The notes beneath the pieces are model-generated. The model ran no database searches. It was not told the DNA's origin and was given only the letters and a program-made list of their open reading frames with translations. This document shows, in pieces, positions 57,803-64,000 of a stretch of 64,000 bases of DNA. Both the position numbers and the translations under genes were made by a program. The DNA comes from Sphingomonas sp. MA1305 (lineage in GTDB: Bacteria; Pseudomonadota; Alphaproteobacteria; Sphingomonadales; Sphingomonadaceae). The stretch is taken from positions 1,178,001-1,242,000 of the forward strand of contig NZ_RCVT01000001.1 in the NCBI RefSeq assembly GCF_016107325.1, given 5' to 3'. Position 1 is the stretch's first letter. Each line of letters starts with the position of its first letter.

Positions 57803-59209
57803 ATGAGCCGTGCCGCCCTCGTCCTGGCGCTCGCCGCCGCCACCGCCCTGCCCGCCGCGGCGCTCGCGCAGCGGGCGGCGCCACCGGTTCCCGCCAAGGT
57901 CGATCCCAGGGTGGCGGCGCTGCGCGACGCCGCGCTCAAGGACGACGTCGCCTGGGACATCGTCGAGGGGCTGACCACCGAGGTGGGCCAGCGGCTCGCC
58001 GCCACCGAGGCGGAGGCGCGCGCTCGCAACTGGGCGGTGGTGCGGTTGAAGGCGCTCGGCTTCAAGAACGTGCGGGTCGAGGAATATCAGATGCCGGTAT
58101 GGCTGCGCGGCGAGGAGGGGGCGGAAGTGGTCGCTCCCTTTCCGCAGACGCTGAAGCTGGTCGCGCTTGGCAATTCGGGTGCGACCCCACCCGCCGGGAT
58201 CACCGCGCCGGTCGTGGTGTTCCGCAGTTATGGCGAACTCGCCAACGCGCCGGCGGGCAGCCTGGCCGGCAAGATCGCCTATATCGGCAACGCGATGGAG
58301 CCGACGCAGGATGGGTCGAGCTATGGCGCCTATGGCCCTGCCCGCTTCGTCGGTCCGGCGCTGGCGGCCAGCAAGGGGGCGATCGCGACGGTGATCCGCT
58401 CGGTCGGCACCGATCACCATCGCAATCCGCACACCGGCGGGACCAACTGGCCCGAGGGCGTGGCGCCGATCCCGGCGGCCGCCCTGTCCGTCCCCGACGC
58501 CGAGCTGCTGGAGCGGATGGCGGAGCGCGGCAAGCCGATCACGCTGAAGCTGGTGCTGACGCCGCGCTTCGCGGGCACCGGCACGTCCGGCAACGTCATC
58601 GCCGAGGTGCCGGGCACCGATCCCAAGGCCGGCGTGGTGCTGATCGGCGGCCACCTCGACAGCTGGGACCTTGGCACCGGTGCGATCGACGATGCCAGCG
58701 GCGTTGCGATCACCACCGCGGCCGCCAAGCGCCTGCTCGACGGCCCACGCCCGCGCCGCACCATCCGCGTCGTGTGGTTCGGGGCGGAGGAGCCGGGCGG
58801 CTATGGTGGCAAGGATTACGCCAGCAAACATGGCAGCGAACGTCATGCCACCGCCGGCGAAAGCGACTTCGGCGCCGACCGCGTCTGGCGGTTCGAGGTC
58901 AACCTGCCCGACAGCGCCAAGCCGATCGCGGACCGATTGCAGACCGCGCTGGCGCCGCTCGGCATCAGCCGCGGCGCGGGCGTCGGCGGCGACGGCACGG
59001 ATGTGGGCCCGACGCTGGCGCTCGGCGTCGCGGCGATCGACCTCAATCAGGACGGCACCCGCTATTTCGACACGCACCATACGCCCGACGACGTGCTGGA
59101 CCGGATCGATCGCGAACAGCTGCGGCAGAACGTCGCGGCGTGGACGACGATGCTGGCGGTCGTCGCCAACGCGCCGGAGGAGATTGGCAGCGTCACGCCG
59201 CGCCGCTGA
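57803..59209 (+). CDS. M28-family zinc aminopeptidase/carboxypeptidase
   Basis: A 468-residue secreted metallopeptidase. A signal peptide ends near AALAQ (residue 22), and a PA-type insert lies at about 120-240. The catalytic core has GGHLDSWDLGTGAIDDASG (first metal ligands), WFGAEEPGGYGG with the glutamate base, and THHTPDDVLD near the end with the last histidine. The layout is that of the PSCP-like (plasma glutamate carboxypeptidase) M28 group. The ATG at 57803 is selected for its signal peptide and an upstream GGGGA. The substrate is likely dipeptides in the periplasm. Confidence 0.9.
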   Translation: MSRAALVLALAAATALPAAALAQRAAPPVPAKVDPRVAALRDAALKDDVAWDIVEGLTTEVGQRLAATEAEARARNWAVVRLKALGFKNVRVEEYQMPVWLRGEEGAEVVAPFPQTLKLVALGNSGATPPAGITAPVVVFRSYGELANAPAGSLAGKIAYIGNAMEPTQDGSSYGAYGPARFVGPALAASKGAIATVIRSVGTDHHRNPHTGGTNWPEGVAPIPAAALSVPDAELLERMAERGKPITLKLVLTPRFAGTGTSGNVIAEVPGTDPKAGVVLIGGHLDSWDLGTGAIDDASGVAITTAAAKRLLDGPRPRRTIRVVWFGAEEPGGYGGKDYASKHGSERHATAGESDFGADRVWRFEVNLPDSAKPIADRLQTALAPLGISRGAGVGGDGTDVGPTLALGVAAIDLNQDGTRYFDTHHTPDDVLDRIDREQLRQNVAAWTTMLAVVANAPEEIGSVTPRR

Positions 59210-59389
59210 ACCGCTGATCGTACACCGGCGGCGGACCATCGCCGGCGTAACGACTTGCCTCAAATCGGCCGCATTGGTTGCTGTCACATGAATTTGGTGA
59301 TTGACCGCGGGGAGTCGTGCGGTATTTGGGCCGTCTCGCGTCGGCAATCGGGCCGGCCGCGAACCTGTATATTGCTTGGGAGCTATCGA

Positions 59390-59653
59390 ATGAAGAAGAT
59401 CGCTTTCGTTCTCGCTGCCGCCGGCCTGATGTCCGTCGCTGCGTGCTCGAAGTCGCCGGAAGCCGCCGCCGTTGAGAACAACGCGGACATGCTGGCCGAC
59501 AACATGGAGATGCAGGCGGACAACATGGACGCCCTCGCGGACAACACCTCGAACGCCACGGCTTCGGCAGTGCTCGAGAATGCGGCCGACAACATGAACG
59601 CCGCTGCCGACAACGTCCGCGACGCGGCCGACGCGAAGGCCGACAACATGTAA
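59390..59653 (+). CDS. Small repeat-rich lipoprotein
   Basis: An 87-residue protein with a lipoprotein signal (MKKIAFVLAAAGLMSVAAC, lipid cysteine at about 19). Its mature part is almost entirely built from repeats of ADNM or close variants (LADNMEMQADNMDALADN, then AADNMNAAADNVRDAADAKADNM). It should form an amphipathic helix or coiled coil under the outer membrane, somewhat like entericidin or Lpp-type proteins, but the sequence is its own kind. GGGAG lies about eight bases before the ATG. A strong terminator follows. Confidence 0.75.
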   Translation: MKKIAFVLAAAGLMSVAACSKSPEAAAVENNADMLADNMEMQADNMDALADNTSNATASAVLENAADNMNAAADNVRDAADAKADNM

Positions 59654-59711
59654 TCGGCCTGCGCCGGGTTCGCCCGGCGCGCCGGTGCATCGTTGCACCT
59701 TCTTTGATCAA

Positions 59712-59749
59712 GGGCGCCTTCCTCCAGCAGGGAAGCGCCCTTTTTCTTT
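59712..59749 (+). terminator. Rho-independent terminator after the small lipoprotein gene
   Basis: GGGCGC-C-TTCC (59712-59722) pairs with GGAAGCGCCC (59731-59740) with one bulge and is followed by TTTTTCTTT. It separates the lipoprotein gene from the tRNA genes. Confidence 0.92.
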
Positions 59750-59782
59750 GCCCGGCGCTGCGCTAGGCGGGGAACCATGGTG

Positions 59783-59858
59783 GGGCCTGTAGCTCAATGG
59801 TTAGAGCTGGCCGCTCATAACGGCTAGGTTGCGGGTTCGAGTCCTGCCGGGCCCACCA
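59783..59858 (+). tRNA. tRNA-Ile2 (CAT anticodon, probably lysidine-modified)
   Basis: A full cloverleaf of 76 bases with encoded CCA. Acceptor GGGCCTG pairs with CGGGCCC, D stem GCTC with GAGC, and the anticodon loop is CTCATAA (anticodon CAT). T stem GCGGG pairs with CCTGC, and the T loop is TTCGAGT. CAT occurs in initiator Met, elongator Met and Ile2 tRNAs. The short D loop and GGCCG-CTCATAA-CGGCT stem resemble Ile2; elongator Met is the alternative. Confidence 0.85.
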
Positions 59859-59905
59859 AATGCTTGCACCGGGCGCAATGAGCGCCTAGTCGGCAAGCCG
59901 CTCGT

Positions 59906-59983
<78 letters not shown>

Positions 59984-60136
59984 CCCATCGCGTCATTCGC
60001 ATGACGAAGCCCTCGCCGTGCGGAGCGGATGCCCGGCGGTATGGACGGGAGCAGCCGCAGCTTCCTGAACGCCAGCATGGCTAGCGACGGCGCTGGGTGG
60101 GCGCTCCCTCTGCTATCGGTGCATTGGGCTGCCGGT

Positions 60137-60173
60137 CGGTTTCGGAAACCGGTCTAGCGTTGGGTGTCGCTAG
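60137..60173. promoter_or_regulatory. Two inverted repeats between tRNA-Pro and the L,D-transpeptidase gene
   Basis: CGGTTTC-G-GAAACCG (60137-60151) is followed by CTAGCG-N8-CGCTAG (60154-60173). They lie in a 234-base gap with no credible gene and could serve as the end of the convergent transcripts. No T tract follows either. Confidence 0.35.
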
Positions 60174-60216
60174 GACGACGCGTGATCTTCCTGACAGCGA
60201 TCCTGCGGCAAGGCTG

Positions 60217-60897
60217 TCAGTTCGTGCCGCTGATCGCCGCCTGGACGATCAGCCGCGGAAAGACCGTCTCTAGCGGCTTGGTGTCCGGCAGGATGTAGAC
60301 ATAGCCGCCCTTGCGCCCGAACAACGGCTTCACGCTTTTGGCGTAAAAGCCGATCGGCACGTTGATGCAGCCGAAGGTGATCCGGTTGTCGTCCGGCGTC
60401 GGCGAGAGCATGCGCTCGCGACGATGTTCGCTCCTCTTGCCCGGCGTCGGTATCGGGTGAAGCGCGACCGACGTGGCATAATCCACCCACAGCACCCGCT
60501 GGCGGCCCGCGGCCGGGCCGAATTTCGCGAGAAACCGTCCCGCCGGCGTCGTCTTTTCCGCGGGGCCGATTTCCGACAGGTCCTTGCTGCCGACGCCCGG
60601 CGTCGCATCGTCGCCGACGGCGATGCCGATCAGCACCGGCGCCCGGCCCAATTCCATGCCGGCGCCGTCGTAGAGCACCATCGACGCATTCGTCTTGTCG
60701 ATGATCACGTATGGAAGACCGCGGTTGTCGCCGGAAACCGACACCCAGTCCGCCACCCGGATCGCGGCGGAGGAGAGCTCCAGCGCTGCGGGCATCACCG
60801 AAGGCGCTGCTTGCTCGACCGGCGGCGGCGGGACCGGGCGTTTCCGCTCGGGGCCCATCGCCATCGAGCCGGCGAGCGCCAGAAGAAGTGAGATCAT
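60217..60897 (-). CDS. L,D-transpeptidase family (YkuD) protein with altered motif
   Basis: A 226-residue protein with a short N-terminal hydrophobic segment (MISLLLALAGSMA) and a proline-rich stalk, then a YkuD domain (about 60-226). The catalytic cysteine C177 lies in RITFGCINVP. The residue before the glycine, normally histidine, is phenylalanine (F175), and the upstream histidine H147 is further away than in the usual HX14-17 spacing. The enzyme may still crosslink peptidoglycan or attach lipoproteins; related proteins with S/T-x-G-C motifs exist. It lies after a small lipoprotein gene. The ATG has no strong ribosome site. Confidence 0.82.
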   Translation of the reverse strand: MISLLLALAGSMAMGPERKRPVPPPPVEQAAPSVMPAALELSSAAIRVADWVSVSGDNRGLPYVIIDKTNASMVLYDGAGMELGRAPVLIGIAVGDDATPGVGSKDLSEIGPAEKTTPAGRFLAKFGPAAGRQRVLWVDYATSVALHPIPTPGKRSEHRRERMLSPTPDDNRITFGCINVPIGFYAKSVKPLFGRKGGYVYILPDTKPLETVFPRLIVQAAISGTN

Positions 60898-60921
60898 CGG
60901 CAAGGGCGCTCTATACGAAAG

Positions 60922-60949
60922 GCCAGCGTCGCATGGCGGCGACGCTGGC
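60922..60949 (-). terminator. Strong hairpin between lipoprotein and L,D-transpeptidase genes
   Basis: GCCAGCGTCGC (60922-60932) pairs perfectly with GCGACGCTGGC (60939-60949), an 11-bp stem with a 6-base loop. On the minus strand it follows the lipoprotein stop and is trailed by CTTTCG; on the plus strand by AGGTTTTA. It is probably a terminator or attenuator. Confidence 0.6.
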
Positions 60950-60981
60950 AGGTTTTAGCCGAACGGGGTCGGCGGGTCGGC

Positions 60982-61290
60982 TTAGTTGCGAGCGCGCTTC
61001 GGCCGGCGCTCCTGCGCCTGCAGCCGCTGATCGATCGTGTCGACGCGGCCGTTCAGCTGCTCCAGCCGCTGGCCGTTGCCCTGGATCTGCGCGGACGCGG
61101 CCTGCGCCTCCGCCAGCGCCTGGCGAGCGGTGCCATCGGTTTGCTGCAGGCGGGATTCGAGCGTGTCGACCCGCGCACTGACGGGGGCGATCTGCTCGCG
61201 CACGTAGGATTTCGTTGCGCAGCCACCCAAGGTCGCCGCACCGATCATGATCCCGACCACCGGCGACAGTTTCTTCATTGCTGGCGACAT
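60982..61290 (-). CDS. Small coiled-coil lipoprotein
   Basis: A 102-residue protein with a lipoprotein signal whose lipobox is TLGGC (cysteine at about residue 24). A heptad-rich helix follows (YVREQIAPVSARVDTLESRL through RLEQLNGRVDTIDQRLQAQE) and a basic tail RRPKRARN. It resembles Lpp/Pal-associated coiled-coil lipoproteins that sit between outer membrane and peptidoglycan. The ATG at 61290 is chosen for GGGAGGA six bases upstream; an internal ATG four codons later is possible. The L,D-transpeptidase gene follows it, and such enzymes can link lipoproteins to peptidoglycan, so the pair may be functionally related. Confidence 0.75.
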   Translation of the reverse strand: MSPAMKKLSPVVGIMIGAATLGGCATKSYVREQIAPVSARVDTLESRLQQTDGTARQALAEAQAASAQIQGNGQRLEQLNGRVDTIDQRLQAQERRPKRARN

Positions 61291-61379
61291 AACGCGTCCT
61301 CCCACATTGTTGATCAAACGGAACAATTCCAAAGAGCGACCCTCGGTTCCCCCGGGGGCGCGCTCGGTGCGGGGGTTTT

Positions 61380-61402
61380 GGTGCCGACAGGTGAACGGCA
61401 CC
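61380..61402. terminator. Hairpin after the secreted protein gene at 61417
   Basis: GGTGCCG (61380-61386) pairs with CGGCACC (61396-61402) around a 9-base loop, just past the stop of the minus-strand gene. It has no T run on that strand. Confidence 0.4.
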
Positions 61403-61416
61403 TGACTGCGATCCGG

Positions 61417-62100
61417 CTAGCGTGACTTATGAGACCGCTTGTTGCTCCCACGCGAGAACGGGTCTTTCGGTACTGTTTGGTCGTCGTTGCCGCTTGCCGT
61501 TGCGGTAGCCGGCGGGGCCGAGACGGCGGCGATGCAGCGCTTCAGTTCCGCGATCGCCGGCGCGCTGCCGTCGAGCGCGAGCCTGGCGACCGGCACGTCA
61601 CCACGGTCGATGTTCAGGAATTTGGAGGTCGCCAGATCGGCCGCGAATTTGGCGGGAAGGCGCGTGACGAACCCCCGCTTCCGGTCCGACGTCATGCCGA
61701 TGGCGGTTTGCTTGAGGTAACGGCCGTTCGACAGGCGAAAGTCGAGCGTCAGCCGCTCCTTGGGTTTGATCGACCAATTGTCGTTCAGCACCGACAGGTG
61801 GTTCTGCCCATCGGCGTCCAGCCCGAACAGCAAGGTGGTGCCGCCAGCGCCGGCATAGTCGCGGGTCATGAAGCAACCCGGCGCATCGCTGCTCGGGGCA
61901 AGGGTCCAGTCGCCGAGAGTTCGGACCGCATAGGCCTCCGGCGACGTCGATACAGCGAGCGCGGGGCCGGCTTTCACCGCCAACAGCATCAAGGCCGCCT
62001 GGCCGAGGATGGCGCGGAGGCGGATCGGCGATGCGATTCCGAACGAGGATCGCGCCTTAAGAAAGGCAGGCGTAGCGGACCGGCGCGGCAAGGCCATCAT
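61417..62100 (-). CDS. Hypothetical secreted protein
   Basis: A 227-residue protein with a basic N-terminus and a hydrophobic signal region (AILGQAALMLLAVKAGPALAV, cleaved near residue 50). The mature part starts VRTLGDWTLAPSSDAPGCFM and has one further cysteine (ELKRCIAAV), which could pair with the first. The opening pattern, a GDWTL strand followed by a CFMTRDY segment, is faintly like invasion-associated or enzyme-inhibitor-type periplasmic domains, but I cannot assign it. The basic tail SNKRSHKSR is unusual. Two adjacent ATGs are possible starts; AGGAG suits either. Confidence 0.65.
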   Translation of the reverse strand: MMALPRRSATPAFLKARSSFGIASPIRLRAILGQAALMLLAVKAGPALAVSTSPEAYAVRTLGDWTLAPSSDAPGCFMTRDYAGAGGTTLLFGLDADGQNHLSVLNDNWSIKPKERLTLDFRLSNGRYLKQTAIGMTSDRKRGFVTRLPAKFAADLATSKFLNIDRGDVPVARLALDGSAPAIAELKRCIAAVSAPPATATASGNDDQTVPKDPFSRGSNKRSHKSR

Positions 62101-62256
62101 CTCATCTCCTCAGCGATCATCGCCAGCGGCGATACAGCTGCCGAGATCGATAGGCGATCCCCCGAACCCCTTATCCGGTCAGCAGAACGCGGCCTGCGGA
62201 TCGGCGCATGAAGGGCGGAGTCGCCGGCGGCGGGCCCCGCCCTCCACCAGCCGCGG

Positions 62257-63159
62257 TCAGGCCGGCGCTATGGCGTCATAGTCCATCGCCGCCAGGTCGG
62301 TGAGCAGGTCGGGGCCGGTCGGCTCCCAACCCAACCGCGCGCGCGTCCAGTCGTTCGACGCGATCATGTCGAGCGCCGCGAAGGGGGCCATCCAACCGAA
62401 ATATCGCTCGACCTCGTCGGCGGAGATCGCACGGACCGGCAGCCCGCTCCCCTGTCCGATCGCCTCGGCGATCGCGCGCGCGGTAACGCCGTCTTCGGCG
62501 GAGGCGTGATAGCGTGCACCCGGTTCGCCCCGTTCGAGCGCGAGACGATAGAGCCTGGCGACGTCGCTGACGTGCGCCGCCGCCCAGCGCGATGTTCCCG
62601 CGCCGACATAGGCGATCGCGTTGGCACGCTTGGCCTCGGCGATCAACGGGGTAATCAAGCCGGCCCTCGTGGTGTCATGCACCTGCGGCAGGCGGATCGT
62701 GCGCACGTCGATGCGCCGCGCGGTCAGCGCCGCGCCGGCGAGTTCGGTGGCGATACGGGGATTGGGGTGGCGGGGGTTGAGCACGTCCTCGGTGGCCAGG
62801 CCGCCGCGCAATGGCGTGCCGATCCCGACCCCCGACGTGATCAGCAATGGCTTGTGGGTTCCGGCCAAGGCCTCGCCCATCGCGGCGATGTTGCGCTCGT
62901 CCTTGCGGGTATTGTCGACGAAGGTCGCGAAATTGTGGTCGAACGCACAATGGATCACCGCATCGGCCACTGCCGCGCCGCTGGCGAGGGTCGCGGGCTC
63001 ATCGAGGTTGCCGCGATGCACCTCCACCCCTGCCGCTTCGAGCTGACGCGCGCCGGCGTCCGAACGGGTCAGGCCGAGCACCCGATGACCGGAGGCGAGC
63101 AGTTCGGGGATGACGTGCGAGCCGATGAAGCCGGTCGCCCCGGTCAGGAACACGCGCAT
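62257..63159 (-). CDS. NAD(P)-dependent epimerase/SDR (extended, atypical)
   Basis: A 300-residue Rossmann protein. LTGATGFIGSHVIPELL (5-21) is the dinucleotide loop, and VIHCAFDHNF and ITSGVGIG follow as in sugar-nucleotide epimerase-like proteins. The canonical YxxxK of active extended SDRs is not evident after the ITSG strand, so chemistry may differ. GAGGAG eight bases before the ATG supports the start. It is divergent from an MmyB-type regulator, an arrangement in which the regulator usually controls the reductase. Confidence 0.85.
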   Translation of the reverse strand: MRVFLTGATGFIGSHVIPELLASGHRVLGLTRSDAGARQLEAAGVEVHRGNLDEPATLASGAAVADAVIHCAFDHNFATFVDNTRKDERNIAAMGEALAGTHKPLLITSGVGIGTPLRGGLATEDVLNPRHPNPRIATELAGAALTARRIDVRTIRLPQVHDTTRAGLITPLIAEAKRANAIAYVGAGTSRWAAAHVSDVARLYRLALERGEPGARYHASAEDGVTARAIAEAIGQGSGLPVRAISADEVERYFGWMAPFAALDMIASNDWTRARLGWEPTGPDLLTDLAAMDYDAIAPA

Positions 63160-63210
63160 GGATCAGTCTCCTCAATGACGAGAGACCATGTCGCAGCGGT
63201 CTTAAACCTG

Positions 63211-63239
63211 TTAAAGTAGTGACTTTATCCTAGTATAAT
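63211..63239 (+). promoter_or_regulatory. Promoter of the MmyB-type regulator gene
   Basis: A perfect TATAAT (63234-63239) lies 17 bases after TTAAAG (63211-63216). The leader to the ATG at 63256 is about ten bases and carries AGGA. Confidence 0.7.
63212..63227. promoter_or_regulatory. Operator-like inverted repeat overlapping the promoter
   Basis: TAAAGT-AGTG-ACTTTA is a perfect 6-4-6 inverted repeat covering the -35 and part of the spacer of the regulator promoter, within the 96-base gap shared with the divergent epimerase gene. It is a good candidate for autoregulation by the adjacent helix-turn-helix protein. Confidence 0.55.
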
Positions 63240-63255
63240 AGGCAACAGGATCATC

Positions 63256-64000
63256 ATGGCCAGCGACGTGTCCAATCCGCTTGGTAGCTATCTGCGCGAT
63301 CGTCGCACCCGTCTCGATCCCGCCGCCTTCGGCTTCGCGAGCGGGCGTCGTCGGACGCCCGGCCTGCGCCGCGAGGAGGTGGCAAGCCGCGCCAATATCA
63401 GCGCCACCTGGTATACCTGGCTCGAACAGGGCCGCGGCGGCGCACCGTCGGCCGACGTGCTCGACCGCATCGCCAAGGGGCTGATGCTGACCGAGCCGGA
63501 GCGCGAGCATCTCTATATGCTCGGTCTCGGCCGCCCGCCTGAGGCGCGATACCAGCCGGTCGACGGCGTCTCGCCGCGGTTGCAACGGGTGCTCGACAGC
63601 ATGCCGCTCAGCCCTGCGATCATCAAGACGGCGATGTGGGACGTGGTCGGGTGGAACCGCGCGGCGACGCTGCTGCTCACCGACTATGCCAAACTGCCGC
63701 CTGACGGGCGCAACATCCTCCGCCTGATGTTCGGCAACACCCAGCTTCGCGCCCGCAACGCCGATTGGGACAGCATCGCCCGCTTCGTCGTCGCCGCCTT
63801 TCGCGCCGACATGACCCGCGCCGGCGCGGCCGGCAGCGCCGCCGCCGCCGCGCTGGTCGCCGAGCTCAGCGCGCTCAGTCCCGATTTCGACCGGCTGTGG
63901 CGCGACAACGACGTCGTCGCGCATAACGAGGGTATCAAGCGCCTGCACCATCCCGCCGGCCCGCTGGCGATGGAGTTTTCCACCTTCACCGTCGAGGGCC
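63256..64000 (+). CDS. Helix-turn-helix regulator, MmyB type (cut by the window end)
   Basis: The first 248 codons of an XRE-family regulator. The N-terminal helix-turn-helix (about 8-75) has the group pattern RRRTPGLRREEVASRANISA, then WYTWLEQGRG and DVLDRIAKGLML. From residue 95 on lies the MmyB-like ligand-binding domain (TAMWDVVGWNRAATLL, ILRLMFGN, LWRDNDV and HNEGIKRLHHPAGPL). Such regulators usually repress a divergently encoded oxidoreductase, as here. The stop lies beyond the window. Confidence 0.9.
   Translation, partial: MASDVSNPLGSYLRDRRTRLDPAAFGFASGRRRTPGLRREEVASRANISATWYTWLEQGRGGAPSADVLDRIAKGLMLTEPEREHLYMLGLGRPPEARYQPVDGVSPRLQRVLDSMPLSPAIIKTAMWDVVGWNRAATLLLTDYAKLPPDGRNILRLMFGNTQLRARNADWDSIARFVVAAFRADMTRAGAAGSAAAAALVAELSALSPDFDRLWRDNDVVAHNEGIKRLHHPAGPLAMEFSTFTVEG

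Overview
The window looks like chromosomal DNA from a sphingomonad (Alphaproteobacteria, Sphingomonas or a close relative). The evidence is the high G+C, the CckA and ChvG/ChvI two-component proteins, the short HprK / RapZ / EIIA-Man / HPr phosphorylation cluster, the class III alcohol dehydrogenase with S-formylglutathione hydrolase, a large TonB-dependent receptor, frequent GTG and TTG starts, and tight ATGA, GTGA or TGATG gene junctions. Almost all of the sequence is coding. I see no insertion sequence, prophage, CRISPR array or rRNA operon. Most genes are core housekeeping genes.

Layout. 1-5.9 kb: isovaleryl-CoA dehydrogenase with the first codons of a following gene (leucine/isovalerate catabolism), then a formaldehyde-detoxification cassette (frmA, a VOC protein, fghA), a secreted unknown protein, a GNAT acetyltransferase, ndk and holC. 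5.9-13.1 kb: pepA, divergent from lptD-surA-pdxA-rsmA, the outer-membrane biogenesis cluster familiar from other Proteobacteria. 13.1-17.1 kb (minus): a stand-alone ATP-grasp protein, guaB, rsmB and a TPR protein. 17.2-19.1 kb: an SPFH/NfeD membrane pair and a thioesterase. 19.1-26.1 kb: pckA, divergent from chvI-chvG-hprK-rapZ-EIIA-HPr, then a SpoU RNA methyltransferase. 26.1-31.4 kb (minus): a mini-bactofilin-like protein, rmuC, a long M48 metalloprotease, def and recR. 31.4-33.1 kb: fmt-truA. 33.1-39.5 kb (minus): a closely packed six-gene run of SDR, GH130-like, ilvD, lipoprotein, nnr and an RNA m5U methyltransferase. 39.5-48.7 kb (minus): an orphan receiver protein, cckA, two tandem M13 metallopeptidases, a DUF2062 protein, smpB and dapA. 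48.9-51.4 kb: a lytic transglycosylase and greB. 51.7-59.7 kb: a TonB-dependent receptor, a NYN-LOTUS protein, ettA with an unknown overlapping partner, an M28 peptidase and a repeat-rich small lipoprotein. 59.8-60.0 kb: two tRNA genes. 60.2-64 kb: an L,D-transpeptidase, two envelope proteins, and an NAD(P)-dependent epimerase-like gene divergent from an MmyB-type regulator that is cut by the window end.

How the genes work together. Several sets have clear joint roles: formaldehyde oxidation through glutathione; envelope biogenesis and remodelling (LptD, SurA, Slt, L,D-transpeptidase, M13/M48/M28 proteases, lipoproteins); acid or envelope stress and carbon-state signalling (ChvGI with the non-transporting PTS and PckA); start-codon metabolism (Def, Fmt); translation and RNA modification (RsmA, RsmB, SpoU, TruA, RNA m5U methyltransferase, EttA, SmpB); and cell-cycle signalling (CckA). 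No wholly new system stands out. The points most worth a second look are the VOC protein inside the formaldehyde cassette, the receiver protein next to cckA, the solo ATP-grasp protein before guaB, two apparently leaderless promoters, the operator-like repeat in the last promoter, and several unknown proteins locked to known genes by overlapping stop and start codons.
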